Below are positions 1 to 8,223 of a stretch of 64,000 nucleotides of DNA, piece by piece. Location: contig NZ_CAJKOX010000012.1 in NCBI RefSeq assembly GCF_905201705.1, positions 31,510 through 95,509 on the forward strand, in the 5' to 3' direction. The stretch's first letter is position 1; every line of letters starts with the position of its first letter. The stretch comes from an uncultured Marvinbryantia sp. GTDB lineage: Bacteria > Bacillota > Clostridia > Lachnospirales > Lachnospiraceae. Under the pieces are notes generated by a model. It worked only from the letters and a program-made list of their open reading frames with translations, was not told the DNA's origin and made no database searches. The position numbers were made by a program, and so were the translations under genes.

Positions 1-1442
1 TCGATAAACGTCATCACCGTCTGCAGCTTCACGGTCAGATCCGCAAACTCGATATCCACCGGATCGAGCGTCAGCACGCGGTTTTTGCCCTCCTGTGAAA
101 AATGCGCCTTTGTGCGGCACAGGCAGAGGTCGACTTCCTCACCGTTGTGGCAGATTTTTGCGCTGCGCACGGTTCCCTCGCCGGCATAATGTGTGAAGTA
201 GCCCGCACGGTACTTTTCCTGGATGAGAAACGGATAGCTCGCATCCTGGATATGCGGCGTGCCGATGCCTACCGGCCAGTTGAGCTTCGCCGCATACGGA
301 CGCAGATCGACGATCGCGCCGCCCTGGTCCATATTTACGCCCACACGCATGTACGGGTCGCAGTACCAGAACACCTGCTTCTTGCTTCCGTACAGAATAT
401 CTCTCCACAGCGCGCACTCCGGCTCCGTGTAGCTCTTCTTCTGACGGTAGAAATCCGCGAACTCGCTCATCGTCATATCGATCAGCTTGCCCTCTTTTTT
501 CAGCTTTCCGTAGTACGCGCAGCCCTCCTCGTAGGATTTCAGCAGCAGCTCGTACGGCGCCTCCCAGCGTCCCATCTTGTTCATCCAGCCCGGTCCCACA
601 AACATCATATTGTAAGCATAGCCATTGTTAAATTTCGCCTGGTAGCGGAACTGATCGATGAGATTGTAAAGATACGGGAACTCCCATGTCTCAGTGTCAT
701 AGATCATACCGCGCAGAACGTTCTGCGGGTGCGTGCCGAAATTGGAGCCGTTGCCGTCGTAGCAGGCGATCAGATCGCGGCTTAAATGCGGGATCGCCAC
801 CACGCCGGAATCCTCCTCCTCATTTGCCGCCGGTGCGTGCGTGTTCTGCTTCGACGGGATCCACGGCGCCCAGGGACCGCCGTCCATAAAGGTGTACCAG
901 CTATTGTTGCAGGTATGATATGCCTTCGGGCCTTCCTCCCAGCAGGTTGCCACCTCACATTTTACGGAAGGGTACTGCTCCTTGATATAATTTGTCAGCT
1001 CCGCATCCATATAGTAGGAACCGGTCGATTCCGGATAAAAACCAAAACGCTCATAAAACTTCCCAAAGACGTCCTTTACGATCGCCTTCTTGTCCTCCAT
1101 CGAGAACATCCAGATGCAGAAATCCTTTGTTTTGTACTTCTCGCGGAATTCCTTGCACGGAAGCCCCAGAAGCGACAGCGCGATCTCATCACCGTATTTC
1201 TCATGATGCTCCTTTGCAAGCGCCACCGCCTCGTCGTTGAAAAGGCTGGCATATGTCATCTGGATCGTTGTTTTCAAACCGTTTTTGTGCGCGCATTCCT
1301 GCTGTGTCTTAAAAATATCGAGACTTTCCGTGAGCAGCGCCTTGCGCCCGATATCCTCCGCCTGTCCGTGCCCGGTTACTTTCTCCGCATACTCCGGCAC
1401 CATCTCCGGACGGTGGATAATATTTACAACAAACTGTTCCAT
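1..1442 (-). CDS. Unrecognised enzyme-like protein of the mal-type operon (partial, C-terminus off window)
   Basis: At least 480 codons are open from an ATG at 1442, with GAAAGGAAA a few bases upstream, to the left edge, so the C-terminus is missing. I do not recognise the family with certainty. There is no signal peptide, so the protein is probably cytoplasmic. The N-terminal half has barrel-like alternation, with motifs such as TTIQMTYASLFND and FGFYPESTGSYYMDAE, and many Trp and Tyr residues (CWEEGPKAYH, DGGPWAPWIPSK) of the kind seen in sugar-active enzymes. The last ~60 visible residues look like beta-strands. A remote resemblance to polysaccharide-deacetylase-like barrels or to DUF3863 is possible but unproven. 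It is the last visible gene of the binding protein-MalF-MalG operon, 30 bp after malG, so a role in processing the imported saccharide is likely. Confidence 0.6.
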   Translation of the reverse strand, partial: MEQFVVNIIHRPEMVPEYAEKVTGHGQAEDIGRKALLTESLDIFKTQQECAHKNGLKTTIQMTYASLFNDEAVALAKEHHEKYGDEIALSLLGLPCKEFREKYKTKDFCIWMFSMEDKKAIVKDVFGKFYERFGFYPESTGSYYMDAELTNYIKEQYPSVKCEVATCWEEGPKAYHTCNNSWYTFMDGGPWAPWIPSKQNTHAPAANEEEDSGVVAIPHLSRDLIACYDGNGSNFGTHPQNVLRGMIYDTETWEFPYLYNLIDQFRYQAKFNNGYAYNMMFVGPGWMNKMGRWEAPYELLLKSYEEGCAYYGKLKKEGKLIDMTMSEFADFYRQKKSYTEPECALWRDILYGSKKQVFWYCDPYMRVGVNMDQGGAIVDLRPYAAKLNWPVGIGTPHIQDASYPFLIQEKYRAGYFTHYAGEGTVRSAKICHNGEEVDLCLCRTKAHFSQEGKNRVLTLDPVDIEFADLTVKLQTVMTFI

Positions 1443-1472
1443 AATAGATAATTTCCTTTCGTGTTCCTTTTT

Positions 1473-2327
1473 TTAGCCCTTTACAGCGCCGCCCGTGATA
1501 CCCTCTACATAGAATTTCTGCATAATCATGAACAGAATTGAGATCGGGATGGATACCAGCACGCCGCCTGCGCAGAACATGGTAAAGTAGCTGTTGATAA
1601 GGCTCTTATCCAGCATCTTATAAAGACCGATCGCAACAGTATACTTCTCCGAGATACCCGCGTTCAGGATCATCTTCGCATAAACGAAGTCCATCCACGG
1701 AACCAGGAAGCTGCTGATAACCGTATAAACAATGATCGGACGGCTCATCGGAATGACGATCTGCCAGAAAATACGCGCCTCGCTGCATCCGTCAATGCGC
1801 GCCGCCTCGCAGAGCGCACGCGGAACCGTGTCGAAAAAGCCCTTCGCGATCAGATAGCCCAGACCGGCAGAACCAGAATATACCATGATCAGTCCGGCAT
1901 AGCTGTTGGTCAGATTAAAGCTCTTCAAGGTGAAGTACACCGCGATCATCGCCAGCATACCCGGAAACAGATTTAAAATAACGAAGAAATTCATCAGCGG
2001 CTTGCGCGCCTTGAAGCGCATCACCGACATCGCATATGCCACCATCAGCACAAACGCTGTGGAAATGACGCAGGTAACGCACGCGATGATAAAGGTGTTC
2101 ATAAACCACTGCGGGAACTGCGCCACCGTATCCGGCTGGAACAGCTTGACGTAGTGGATAACGCTCCACTCCTTCGGGAAAAAGGTGCTGGTGTTCATTC
2201 CGGAGTAGGAACTAAACGATGTGCAGACAAGCCACACGATCGGAATCAGCCAGATGAACGCCAGAACCGCGATCAGTAAATTGTGGAGTACAATAGATGA
2301 TGTACGATTTCCTTTCATCTTTTTCAT
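1473..2327 (-). CDS. MalG-type sugar ABC transporter permease
   Basis: Integral membrane subunit (284 aa) of a carbohydrate ABC importer. Six hydrophobic segments are visible, the first at about residues 13-33. The conserved EAA loop that docks the ATPase reads EAARIDGCSEARIFWQIVIP (around residue 175). The C-terminus ITGGAVKG is the usual end of MalG-like permeases. Its ATG overlaps the stop of the upstream MalF-like gene by one base (TAATG), so the two are translationally coupled. No ATPase gene lies in the operon; as in many Firmicutes, a shared MsmX/MalK-type ATPase elsewhere probably serves it (inference). The substrate is likely a malto-oligosaccharide, judged only from the binding protein and the MalF partner. 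Confidence 0.9.
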   Translation of the reverse strand: MKKMKGNRTSSIVLHNLLIAVLAFIWLIPIVWLVCTSFSSYSGMNTSTFFPKEWSVIHYVKLFQPDTVAQFPQWFMNTFIIACVTCVISTAFVLMVAYAMSVMRFKARKPLMNFFVILNLFPGMLAMIAVYFTLKSFNLTNSYAGLIMVYSGSAGLGYLIAKGFFDTVPRALCEAARIDGCSEARIFWQIVIPMSRPIIVYTVISSFLVPWMDFVYAKMILNAGISEKYTVAIGLYKMLDKSLINSYFTMFCAGGVLVSIPISILFMIMQKFYVEGITGGAVKG

Positions 2328-3784
2328 TATTGATAGTCCTCCTCCTTTCCGTTTCCTACCATGCGGTTAAAGGCTGCCAGCGTGAATACCGCACAGATGA
2401 TAAATACGATGATACCGATCGCCGATGCCATCTTGTAGTTGTAGTAATCCTGCGTTAATCGGAACAGCCAGGTTACCAGAAGGTCGACCTCCTTTGCCTG
2501 CGAATTTGCCATCGCCTGATTGGTGGTCGTGTATACATCCTGCGTCAGCAGGTAGATTACATTGAAGTTGTTGATGTTCTTTACAAAGTCCGTAACCAGC
2601 GCCGGTCCCGTGACGAATAGCATGTACGGCATCGTGATCTTGCGGAAGATCTGGAACGGCTTTGCGCCGTCCACGCGCGCACTCTCAAGCTGGTCCGCCG
2701 GAAGGTTCATCAGCACGCCGGTTGCGATCAGCATCTGATACGGTACGCCGATCCAGATGTTGATGAGAATGATCATCACGTGCGCCCAGCCCGGAGCCGA
2801 CAGGAACGGGATGTAGCTGGTCGAAACCAGACCGATATCACGCAAAAAACCGGTCAGACCGATGTTCGCACAGATCGTATTGACGATACCGCCGTTTGAG
2901 AAGAAGTTTCGAACGAGCAGCAGCGATACGAACTGCGGCACGGCAATTGTGATGATAAACAGAAGACGCCAGAATTTCGGCGCTTTTGTCTTTTTGCTGT
3001 TCAGAAGCAGAGACAGCAGGATACCGCCGATGTAGGTGGTGAAGGTTGCAAAGAATGCCCATACCAGCGTCCATCCGAGTACGCGCACGAAAGCGTAGCT
3101 GAAGGTGCTGGTGAGACCGCCGCCGCCAAACAGACTCAAAAAGTTTGTAAATCCTACCCAGCTAAACAGCTCTGTGGGCGGCATATGCTGCTGATCGTAA
3201 TTCGTGAATGCCACGAAGATCAAAAGCAAAATCGGGATTGCCGTAAATACCACGATACCGAGCACCGGAAGGGTGAGCAGGGTGATATGGAATTTCTCTT
3301 CAATATAAGAGTGCAGATCCTCTTTAAAGGTGTTGATGTGCTCGCCCGTTTCCTCCATCATCTGAAGCTTGTAGGCGTTCACAATATTTCTCATCCAGAC
3401 AACAATGAATGCTCCCCAGACTACAAAGCTGAACAGGGAAAACAGCAGGATCTGGAAAGAGTTATCGTAGTCGTTAAATTCACTCTTCATGGTCTGCATA
3501 TTGAAGACCTTTTCCATCTTTACCGTTCCCAGTGTTCCGAATTTCGGCACATACTGCATTGCAAACGTAAGGGTAAATGCGATCACAGCAACCTCAAGGA
3601 TTGTCATGATGATCGCCTTCACATACTGCTTGCGGCGCGCATAGCCTGCCCCCATCCACAGTGCAGACAGCTTTACAAACGCATCACCCTTTGCAAATGC
3701 CGTTCCAAATTCGGAGAAGTAATTGCCAATTGCTTTGAAGAAACCGCCGACTGCCGCGGCAGCTCCCTTTTTCTCACTTGCCAT
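2327..3784 (-). CDS. MalF-type sugar ABC transporter permease with long N-terminal extension
   Basis: The 485-aa membrane subunit is much longer than the ~300 aa of ordinary sugar permeases. Residues 1-45 are a soluble leader. Extra hydrophobic segments follow at about 57-78 and 110-132, then a charged linker (EETGEHINTFKEDLHSYIEE) before the canonical permease core that starts near residue 170. An extended N-terminus with extra helices is typical of MalF-like maltodextrin permeases. The EAA-type loop is ESARVDGAKPFQIFRKITMP (about residue 365). It lies downstream of the binding-protein gene across a 244-bp hairpin-rich spacer and upstream of the MalG-like gene with a one-base overlap. Confidence 0.9.
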   Translation of the reverse strand: MASEKKGAAAAVGGFFKAIGNYFSEFGTAFAKGDAFVKLSALWMGAGYARRKQYVKAIIMTILEVAVIAFTLTFAMQYVPKFGTLGTVKMEKVFNMQTMKSEFNDYDNSFQILLFSLFSFVVWGAFIVVWMRNIVNAYKLQMMEETGEHINTFKEDLHSYIEEKFHITLLTLPVLGIVVFTAIPILLLIFVAFTNYDQQHMPPTELFSWVGFTNFLSLFGGGGLTSTFSYAFVRVLGWTLVWAFFATFTTYIGGILLSLLLNSKKTKAPKFWRLLFIITIAVPQFVSLLLVRNFFSNGGIVNTICANIGLTGFLRDIGLVSTSYIPFLSAPGWAHVMIILINIWIGVPYQMLIATGVLMNLPADQLESARVDGAKPFQIFRKITMPYMLFVTGPALVTDFVKNINNFNVIYLLTQDVYTTTNQAMANSQAKEVDLLVTWLFRLTQDYYNYKMASAIGIIVFIICAVFTLAAFNRMVGNGKEEDYQ

Positions 3785-4028
3785 AATGACTTCCTCCCGA
3801 AAAAAGAGCCACTGCGAGCATACGCCCTGTTGCGCGGGCGTGGTGTCTCGCAGCAGCCCATGTCTGTTCTTTCCTGATTATTTTACGCCGTGCCGCCGTG
3901 CGCTTCTCGCAAATCCTACGGCTTTGCTCGCACGCGGGCTTACGCCCTATGAAGCCCCTGACCTCCCAGTCCGTCTGCATGCACGGACTGTTCTGCCAGT
4001 GTCTTCGCACGGCTTAATGCCTTCGCGC
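3785..4028. repeat. Hairpin-rich spacer between binding-protein and permease genes
   Basis: A 244-bp non-coding gap inside the operon. It holds a nested inverted repeat, TGCGAG (3813-3818) with CTCGCA (3847-3852) enclosing ACGCCC (3822-3827) with GGGCGT (3836-3841). A second one is AGTCCGT (3968-3974) with ACGGACT (3983-3989). Motifs such as TACGCCC and CTCGCA recur between 3820 and 3950, giving a REP-like look. No T-run follows either stem in the direction of transcription, so these look like transcript-stabilising or attenuating structures rather than full terminators. The E. coli malE-malF gap also carries REP elements that raise the level of binding protein over permease; the parallel is inference. 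Confidence 0.65.
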
Positions 4029-5282
4029 TTACTCGATCGGAGCGGTTACACCTTCCACGAGGGTATCCAGTGCTGCCTGGATGCCTGCGTCGTCGTCAGC
4101 TTTCAGTGTGCCCTGTGCGATCAGCTCGCCGAAGGTCTGTGCCGGATCCCAGTACTTTCCGCCAACTTTCTGTGTCTTACCGAACTCAGCCTGCTCTGCA
4201 AGCGCTGCAATTGCTACGTTTTCTTTTACAGCATCGGAATTGATGATGTTGTTGTTGCTCGGACCGCTCTCGCGCTGGTCGAAGAACTTCTGCTGAGATG
4301 TCTCGTTTGTGATGAAGTCAGCCAGAAGAACTGCCCATCCTGCGTTCTCCGCATAGCCGTTTACGCCAACAAACTTATAGCCGGCTACAGAACCCTGCTG
4401 AACCTGCGCATCGCCAACCGTGAAGGTCGGGAGCTTGGTTGCCGCATAGCCGTCGCCGAATGCTTCCTGTGCAGTGATGCTGTCCCATGTTCCGGAAACT
4501 GCTGCGCAGAGACCGCCTGCTGCAAGCTGGTTGGAGATATCGCCGTCAGCGATTGCCATGAATGCCGGGCTGGATGCGATGCTCAGCATACCCTTTACAA
4601 CATCAACACCTGTGTAGCCGTCAGCACTTGTGCCGTTCCAGTCGATCGCGGTGGTTCCATCCTCATTCAGATCGGTTGTGAAGCCTGCGCCGTAGAAGAA
4701 GGAAGCGTTATACCAGCCGGATGCCAGCGTCATGCCAACCTTTTTGCCTGCCGCTTCCGCTGCCGCAAGAAGACTGTCCCAGGATGCAACGTCCTCTTCG
4801 GACAGCACGCTGGAATCATAGTACAGGAAGTAGCCGTTGTCCGCTGCGCGCGGGAAAGCATAGAGTTTTCCGTCTACGGTTGCTGCCTCGATGGAACCTG
4901 CAACGTTTGCAGCCTTTACGTCATCCAGCGTCTTTCCTGCCATGGTGAGCGCTTCTGCATACTCATCCAGGTCGATCAGCGCGCCTGCGTTTACCAGATC
5001 ATAGATCTGGTCGCTTGCGAAGGAATATACATCCGCAGCCGCCTCTACGTCTGTCAGAATAGTATCCTTTGCGGTAGATTCAGATTCTACGCCGATCTGG
5101 ATGTCGAAGGTGACATCCGGATATGCCGCCTTAAATTCCTCTACCAGTTCGCCGAGAAGAGTCTGATCCTCCTCTGCTCCCCACAGGGTAAGTGTGATGG
5201 TTTCCTCTGCATTTACGAGTACGGCTGAAGACAGAACTGTCGCAGCAGCAAGGGTAGATGCTAATACTTTTTTGAGCTTCAT
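4029..5282 (-). CDS. Extracellular sugar-binding protein (maltose-type SBP)
   Basis: Family 1 extracellular solute-binding protein (417 aa), the ligand receptor of the ABC importer encoded downstream. The Sec signal peptide at residues 1-25 ends in VLVNA-EE, a signal peptidase I-type site. No lipobox cysteine is present, which is odd for a monoderm binding protein. The start of the mature protein, ITLTLWGAEEDQ, is the usual first strand of this fold, and GKLYAFPRAADNGYFLYYD resembles the ligand-cleft segment of MalE-like proteins. TAAAGGAGG sits 6-8 bases before the ATG. It is the first gene of the operon, behind a strong promoter with two LacI-type operators, so it is likely repressed unless the cognate sugar is present. 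Confidence 0.88.
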   Translation of the reverse strand: MKLKKVLASTLAAATVLSSAVLVNAEETITLTLWGAEEDQTLLGELVEEFKAAYPDVTFDIQIGVESESTAKDTILTDVEAAADVYSFASDQIYDLVNAGALIDLDEYAEALTMAGKTLDDVKAANVAGSIEAATVDGKLYAFPRAADNGYFLYYDSSVLSEEDVASWDSLLAAAEAAGKKVGMTLASGWYNASFFYGAGFTTDLNEDGTTAIDWNGTSADGYTGVDVVKGMLSIASSPAFMAIADGDISNQLAAGGLCAAVSGTWDSITAQEAFGDGYAATKLPTFTVGDAQVQQGSVAGYKFVGVNGYAENAGWAVLLADFITNETSQQKFFDQRESGPSNNNIINSDAVKENVAIAALAEQAEFGKTQKVGGKYWDPAQTFGELIAQGTLKADDDAGIQAALDTLVEGVTAPIE

Positions 5283-5327
5283 GTTAATCCTCCTTTAAAT
5301 ATGTTTTGTAGGGTTGTTGCGCAATTT

Positions 5328-5380
5328 GCGCAACCGTTTGCTCGTATCTTTAGTATATACCCTCTTCTTTTTCTAGTCAA
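5328..5380 (-). promoter_or_regulatory. Sigma-A promoter and downstream LacI-type operator of the mal-like operon
   Basis: On the minus strand, TTGACT (5375-5380) and TATACT (5352-5357) are separated by exactly 17 bases, a near-consensus promoter. Just past the expected transcription start lies GAGCAAACGGTTGCGC (5328-5343), a LacI-family operator with the usual central CG and GCAA/TTGC arms. A repressor bound here would cover the start site. The same TGCGCAACCGTTT 13-mer (plus strand) occurs in front of the LacI-family gene at 10639-11643. Confidence 0.8.
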
Positions 5381-5456
5381 TTATTACATTTTACCGAAAA
5401 ATGCCCTTTATTTTTGTATGATTTTAACAGCATTTTTGTTTTGGTGCAACCCATTT

Positions 5457-5472
5457 GCGCAATCGGTTGCTC
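5457..5472. promoter_or_regulatory. Upstream LacI-type operator of the mal-like operon
   Basis: GCGCAATCGGTTGCTC is a second site of the same design as the one at 5328-5343 (GCGCAACCGTTTGCTC); 13 of 16 bases are identical. It lies about 130 bp away, upstream of the -35 box. Two operators on either side of a promoter suggest repression by looping (inference). Confidence 0.7.
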
Positions 5473-5495
5473 ATCAAGTAAAAGACATTTCCATA

Positions 5496-5546
5496 TTACT
5501 GTTCACAGCAACCTTCGCAAATCCATTTAAAATTCTCTGCGATATG
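5496..5546. repeat. Partial copy of the 30.3-kb inverted-repeat element
   Basis: TTACTGTTCACAG followed by TTCGCAAATCCATTTAAAATTC (5514-5535) matches 30285-30324 with only three mismatches over the first 40 bases. The similarity then breaks down, and the right-hand inverted end seen in the 30-kb copy is absent. It is therefore a truncated copy, lying between the mal-like promoter region and the tRNA promoter. The other parts of 5283-5604 are the promoter, the operators and the tRNA promoter; I see no gene there. Confidence 0.7.
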
Positions 5547-5566
5547 CAAAAAAGTGCAATCAACTG

Positions 5567-5594
5567 TTGCATTTTCTGATTTTTGCGTTATAAT
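5567..5594 (+). promoter_or_regulatory. Promoter of the tRNA pair
   Basis: TTGCAT (5567-5572) and a perfect TATAAT (5589-5594) are spaced by 16 bases. The -10 box ends 10 bases before the first base of tRNA-Val, which fits a very short leader. It probably transcribes both tRNAs. Confidence 0.7.
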
Positions 5595-5604
5595 ATTTGC
5601 ATAT

Positions 5605-5678
5605 GGAAGCATAGCTCAGCCGGGATGAGCGTTCGCCTCACACGCGAAAGGTCAGGAGTTCGAGCCTCCTTGCTTCCA
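5605..5678 (+). tRNA. tRNA-Val (anticodon CAC)
   Basis: The full cloverleaf can be folded by eye: acceptor GGAAGCA with TGCTTCC, D-arm GCTC/GAGC, anticodon stem TTCGC/GCGAA around the loop CTCACAC, and a T-arm with GTTCGAG. The loop gives anticodon CAC, reading GUG (Val). The 3' CCA is not encoded in full: only CCA made from the acceptor end and discriminator is seen. A T-run follows. Confidence 0.93.
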
Positions 5679-5741
5679 TTTTTTTATTCCCGCGAGCAAT
5701 GAGCCAGGTGCCGTGCTTGCAGCGGGGTATTTGATTTAAGC

Positions 5742-5814
5742 GGGGCATTGGCGCAGCTGGGAGCGCGCCACACTGGCAGTGTGGAGGTCACGGGTTCGAA
5801 TCCCGTATGCTCCA
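5742..5814 (+). tRNA. tRNA-Ala (anticodon GGC)
   Basis: Acceptor GGGGCAT pairs with ATGCTCC (one G-U), D-arm GCGC/GCGC, anticodon stem CCACA/TGTGG around CTGGCAG, T-arm CGGGTTCGAATCCCG. Anticodon GGC reads GCC/GCU (Ala). It lies 63 bp after tRNA-Val, probably in the same transcript. Confidence 0.93.
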
Positions 5815-5976
5815 TTTCTCAGAATTGGCATATTTGCAGGAAAAATTGAGAAGAATTTATTCCTGGACAGTTATGTATTCGTGTCGTTTTTTCTTTTTCA
5901 TTTTCTTCACCTCTTATTGCCCTTGCGGAAAATAAAAGCGGGAATCTGATTTCAGAACAAGAAAGGATGTGACTTT

Positions 5977-6522
5977 ATGCCATTACCAGAAGAAAAACTC
6001 TATACTGCTGAAGATTACTGGAATCTCCCGGAGGGACAACGTGCCGAACTCATCGATGGGCAGCTTTACGCTATGGCTCCGCCCAGTTATATTCATCAGA
6101 AATTAATCAGTGCTTTTACCGTGATTTTTTCCAATCACATAAAATCCAGCGGCGGTTCCTGCGATGTAATTCCGGCTCCATTTGCAGTAAATTTAAATGC
6201 AGATGATAAAACTTATGTAGAACCGGATATCAGCATTATCTGTGATAAAAATAAAATATCAGACCGCGGATGTGAAGGTGCTCCGGATTTTATTATAGAA
6301 GTCGTTTCCCCTGGCAGCCGCCGGATGGATTATAATATCAAAAATGCCAAATATGCTGAGGCTGGTGTCCGCGAATACTGGATTGTAGACCCAGCCAAAG
6401 AACGTACTACTGTTTATCGATATGAAGAAGATGCCGCTCCCATGATTATTCCTTTTGAGCAGCCGGTTATTGTCGGAATTTACAGTGGCCTCCGGATAAC
6501 AATATCAGATTTATTAAAATAG
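5977..6522 (+). CDS. Uma2-family (DUF820) putative nuclease
   Basis: 181-aa protein of the Uma2 family, which has a PD-(D/E)XK restriction-endonuclease-like fold. Visible family motifs are ELIDGQLYAM (about residue 24), VEPDISIICD (about 82; the acidic active-site strand) and PDFIIEVVSPGSR followed by KNAKYAEAGVREYWIVDP (about 102-137), which supplies the E...K part of the site. GAAAGGATGTGA lies before the ATG at 5977. The family is widespread and multicopy in cyanobacteria and Firmicutes; its physiological role is not established. It is a single gene with no partner. Confidence 0.85.
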   Translation: MPLPEEKLYTAEDYWNLPEGQRAELIDGQLYAMAPPSYIHQKLISAFTVIFSNHIKSSGGSCDVIPAPFAVNLNADDKTYVEPDISIICDKNKISDRGCEGAPDFIIEVVSPGSRRMDYNIKNAKYAEAGVREYWIVDPAKERTTVYRYEEDAAPMIIPFEQPVIVGIYSGLRITISDLLK

Positions 6523-6572
6523 ACGCATGGCACCGGACAACAGCCGTATTTTGAAAGGAGTACGATTGAAAT

Positions 6573-6890
6573 ATGATTATCGGATTTATCATATGGAGTA
6601 TAGTCGCCGCTGTCTTTTTCGGAATCGGAATCAGCTGCCTCAGGTCAACTGAGGCCGTGGGTTTTTTCACGTTTGTGAATCCGCCGGAAATAAAAGATGT
6701 AGCGCATTATAATAAGGCGGTATCTGTATTATGGCTTACAGCGGCAGCTGTATTTGAAATCATTGGTATTCCTGTTTTGTTTTTAGAGCAAAATTCTCCT
6801 TTTTTTGTTCTCGTGATATTCGCGGTAATGATTTTGCTCATCGGAATGATGATCACATATCTGAAAATCGAAGCAAAATACAGAAAATAA
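6573..6890 (+). CDS. Small membrane protein, DUF3784-like
   Basis: 105 aa with three predicted membrane segments (about residues 2-20, 49-68 and 74-96). The middle carries ...PPEIKDVAHYNKAVSVLWL, a pattern I associate with DUF3784 membrane proteins of Firmicutes (a D-x-x-x-YN-x-A-V motif before the second helix). Function is unknown. GAAAGGAGTACG precedes the ATG, and an intrinsic terminator follows 30 bp after the stop. Confidence 0.65.
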   Translation: MIIGFIIWSIVAAVFFGIGISCLRSTEAVGFFTFVNPPEIKDVAHYNKAVSVLWLTAAAVFEIIGIPVLFLEQNSPFFVLVIFAVMILLIGMMITYLKIEAKYRK

Positions 6891-6920
6891 GCTCTTATCA
6901 TCAACCTGTTCAGCAAAAAG

Positions 6921-6947
6921 CCCCGGTGTTCCAGCACCGGGGTTTTT
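6921..6947 (+). terminator. Intrinsic terminator after the small membrane protein gene
   Basis: CCCCGGTG (6921-6928) pairs with CACCGGGG (6935-6942) around a 6-base loop, followed by TTTTT. It is preceded by AAAAAG, so it could also work on the other strand. Confidence 0.9.
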
Positions 6948-6964
6948 CTATTCTCATTCTGGAG

Positions 6965-7108
6965 CGGCAGGGCATATAATGTTTTTTCCGCCGAAAGTGA
7001 CACAGGATGTTCTCCTTACGATAAAAACCTCGGAAGTCGCTGTGAAGTTCGTCGGCAACTACGCCCCTTGTGGACTTACACCACAGACTGACGGCATGCC
7101 CGTCATAC
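6965..7108 (-). other. Structured non-coding stretch, possible group II intron relic
   Basis: No convincing gene lies between the two terminators at 6921 and 7115. Read on the minus strand, the stretch contains CTGTGGTGTAAGTCCACAAG and then GTTGCCGACGAACTTC. These resemble the 'GGTGTAAGTCC...' region of bacterial group II intron RNA as I remember it. No intron-encoded reverse transcriptase is present. The identification rests on memory of the motif only. Confidence 0.25.
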
Positions 7109-7114
7109 AAAGGA

Positions 7115-7154
7115 AGAACGCTTCCAGGTATTATGCCTGAAAGCGTTCTTTTTT
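7115..7154 (+). terminator. Hairpin with T-run (terminator)
   Basis: AGAACGCTT (7115-7123) pairs with AAGCGTTCT (7141-7149), and CAGG with CCTG inside, with one mismatch; TTTTTT follows. It would terminate plus-strand reading. In the other orientation it lies beyond the frameshifted gene at 7206-8215. Confidence 0.75.
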
Positions 7155-7205
7155 CATGGGCCTTTTTCACAGCCCCTTTTATTTTGATACTTACTCTGCC
7201 AAAAA

Positions 7206-8215
7206 TTATTCAACAACCAGTGTAAACCGTACCGATGCGAAATTTAACGCACAATTTCTTTCGTTTCTTAATTCAAACGGATATCCGCTCATAAGCGCAA
7301 TTACTTCGTATTCTCCAGGATTTTGCGGCGCCTTAAATTCTATCAGTCCGCAATTTGTACGCTGGTGTTGATTCTCTGTAAATGCATACGGTTTTCCATT
7401 GATGTCCGTTTGCTTCCAGTCTACCAGAAGCAGAAATAAAATATCAGATGAGTCCTCGTAGCCGGAAGCCCGGTAAACCAACGTTACTGTTTCGTCCGGC
7501 GCTGCGTCAAGCACATCCGGCGGGAAGTAAACTTCATTATCATCCTTCAACTCCATATCCCGGTTTAACATAATTCCAGAAAACGGAATCTCATAAAATT
7601 CAGCTTGCCAGTTATGCTTCAATACAGATTGCTGCTCAGATTGTTTTGACGCCCCTGTCAGGGTAAAATCGGCAGAATAAGAATCTCTTTCTGTCGATAC
7701 GATACCGGCTTCCGGTGCGCCCGCGGGTCTTTAAACATAGCAACTGTAATCGTGTGTGACTGATTTAAATCAATTTTATTTTCGGGCAGAAAAAATTCTA
7801 TCGCAAATCCTTCTGTTGCATCGGCCGTAAAATAATATTCTTCATATGTTTCGCCATCAATCTTAAATTCCGATTCTATATAATCCACAAAGATTTTCAG
7901 CACATATTCCGCTTTACTTCCGTTTGCAAAATCAAAGATTAAAAACAGACTGTCTTTTTCGCTTTCCAAAAGTACCGTATTATTCAGCGTAGGTTCTTTC
8001 CCATTTGAAAGCCCGATGCTCATAATATCGTACCATGAATCTGCCAGTGCCGAAGATTCTTCACGTGCTCGCTGAATTTCCTCCCGAATAAATTCCGGAA
8101 CATCAGAATTTCCAACAGAATCATCTGCTGATATCGGCGATGACAAGATTAAAAAGCAACATAGAACAAGACTTATCCAACGAAAAAAAAGCGTTTTTTT
8201 AGCAAATCCATTCAT
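7206..8215 (-). pseudogene. Secreted protein gene broken by a frameshift
   Basis: The gene starts at ATG 8215 with a signal peptide (TLFFRWISLVLCCFLILSS, cleavage near SPISA-DD). The first frame runs to a stop at 7658 with an implausible tail (HRKPVSYRQKEILILPILP). The minus-one frame is open from just before that tail to 7206, continues sensibly (PAGAPEAGIVSTERDSYSA, then SADFTLTGASKQSEQQS and KHNWQAEFYE) and has no ATG of its own. Frame two carries a stop in the TTTAAAGA stretch, so the shift must lie in about 7712-7731, within CCCGCGGGCGC. Restored, the product would be ~336 aa, exported, with two beta-rich halves. I do not recognise the family. A real mutation or a sequencing error would look the same. 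Confidence 0.7.
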
Positions 8216-8223
8216 AAATACTG

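Noticed and set aside
3723..5228. Long plus-strand open frame opposite the mal-type binding-protein gene
   Set aside because: Cys/Leu/Val-rich antisense translation with no ribosome site; similar long antisense frames occur opposite the other binding-protein genes (20036-21274, 27567-28877, 36799-37869), a codon-usage effect.
5605..5814. tRNA genes as an attachment site for a nearby island
   Set aside because: No integrase and no repeated tRNA 3' end was found in the flanks.
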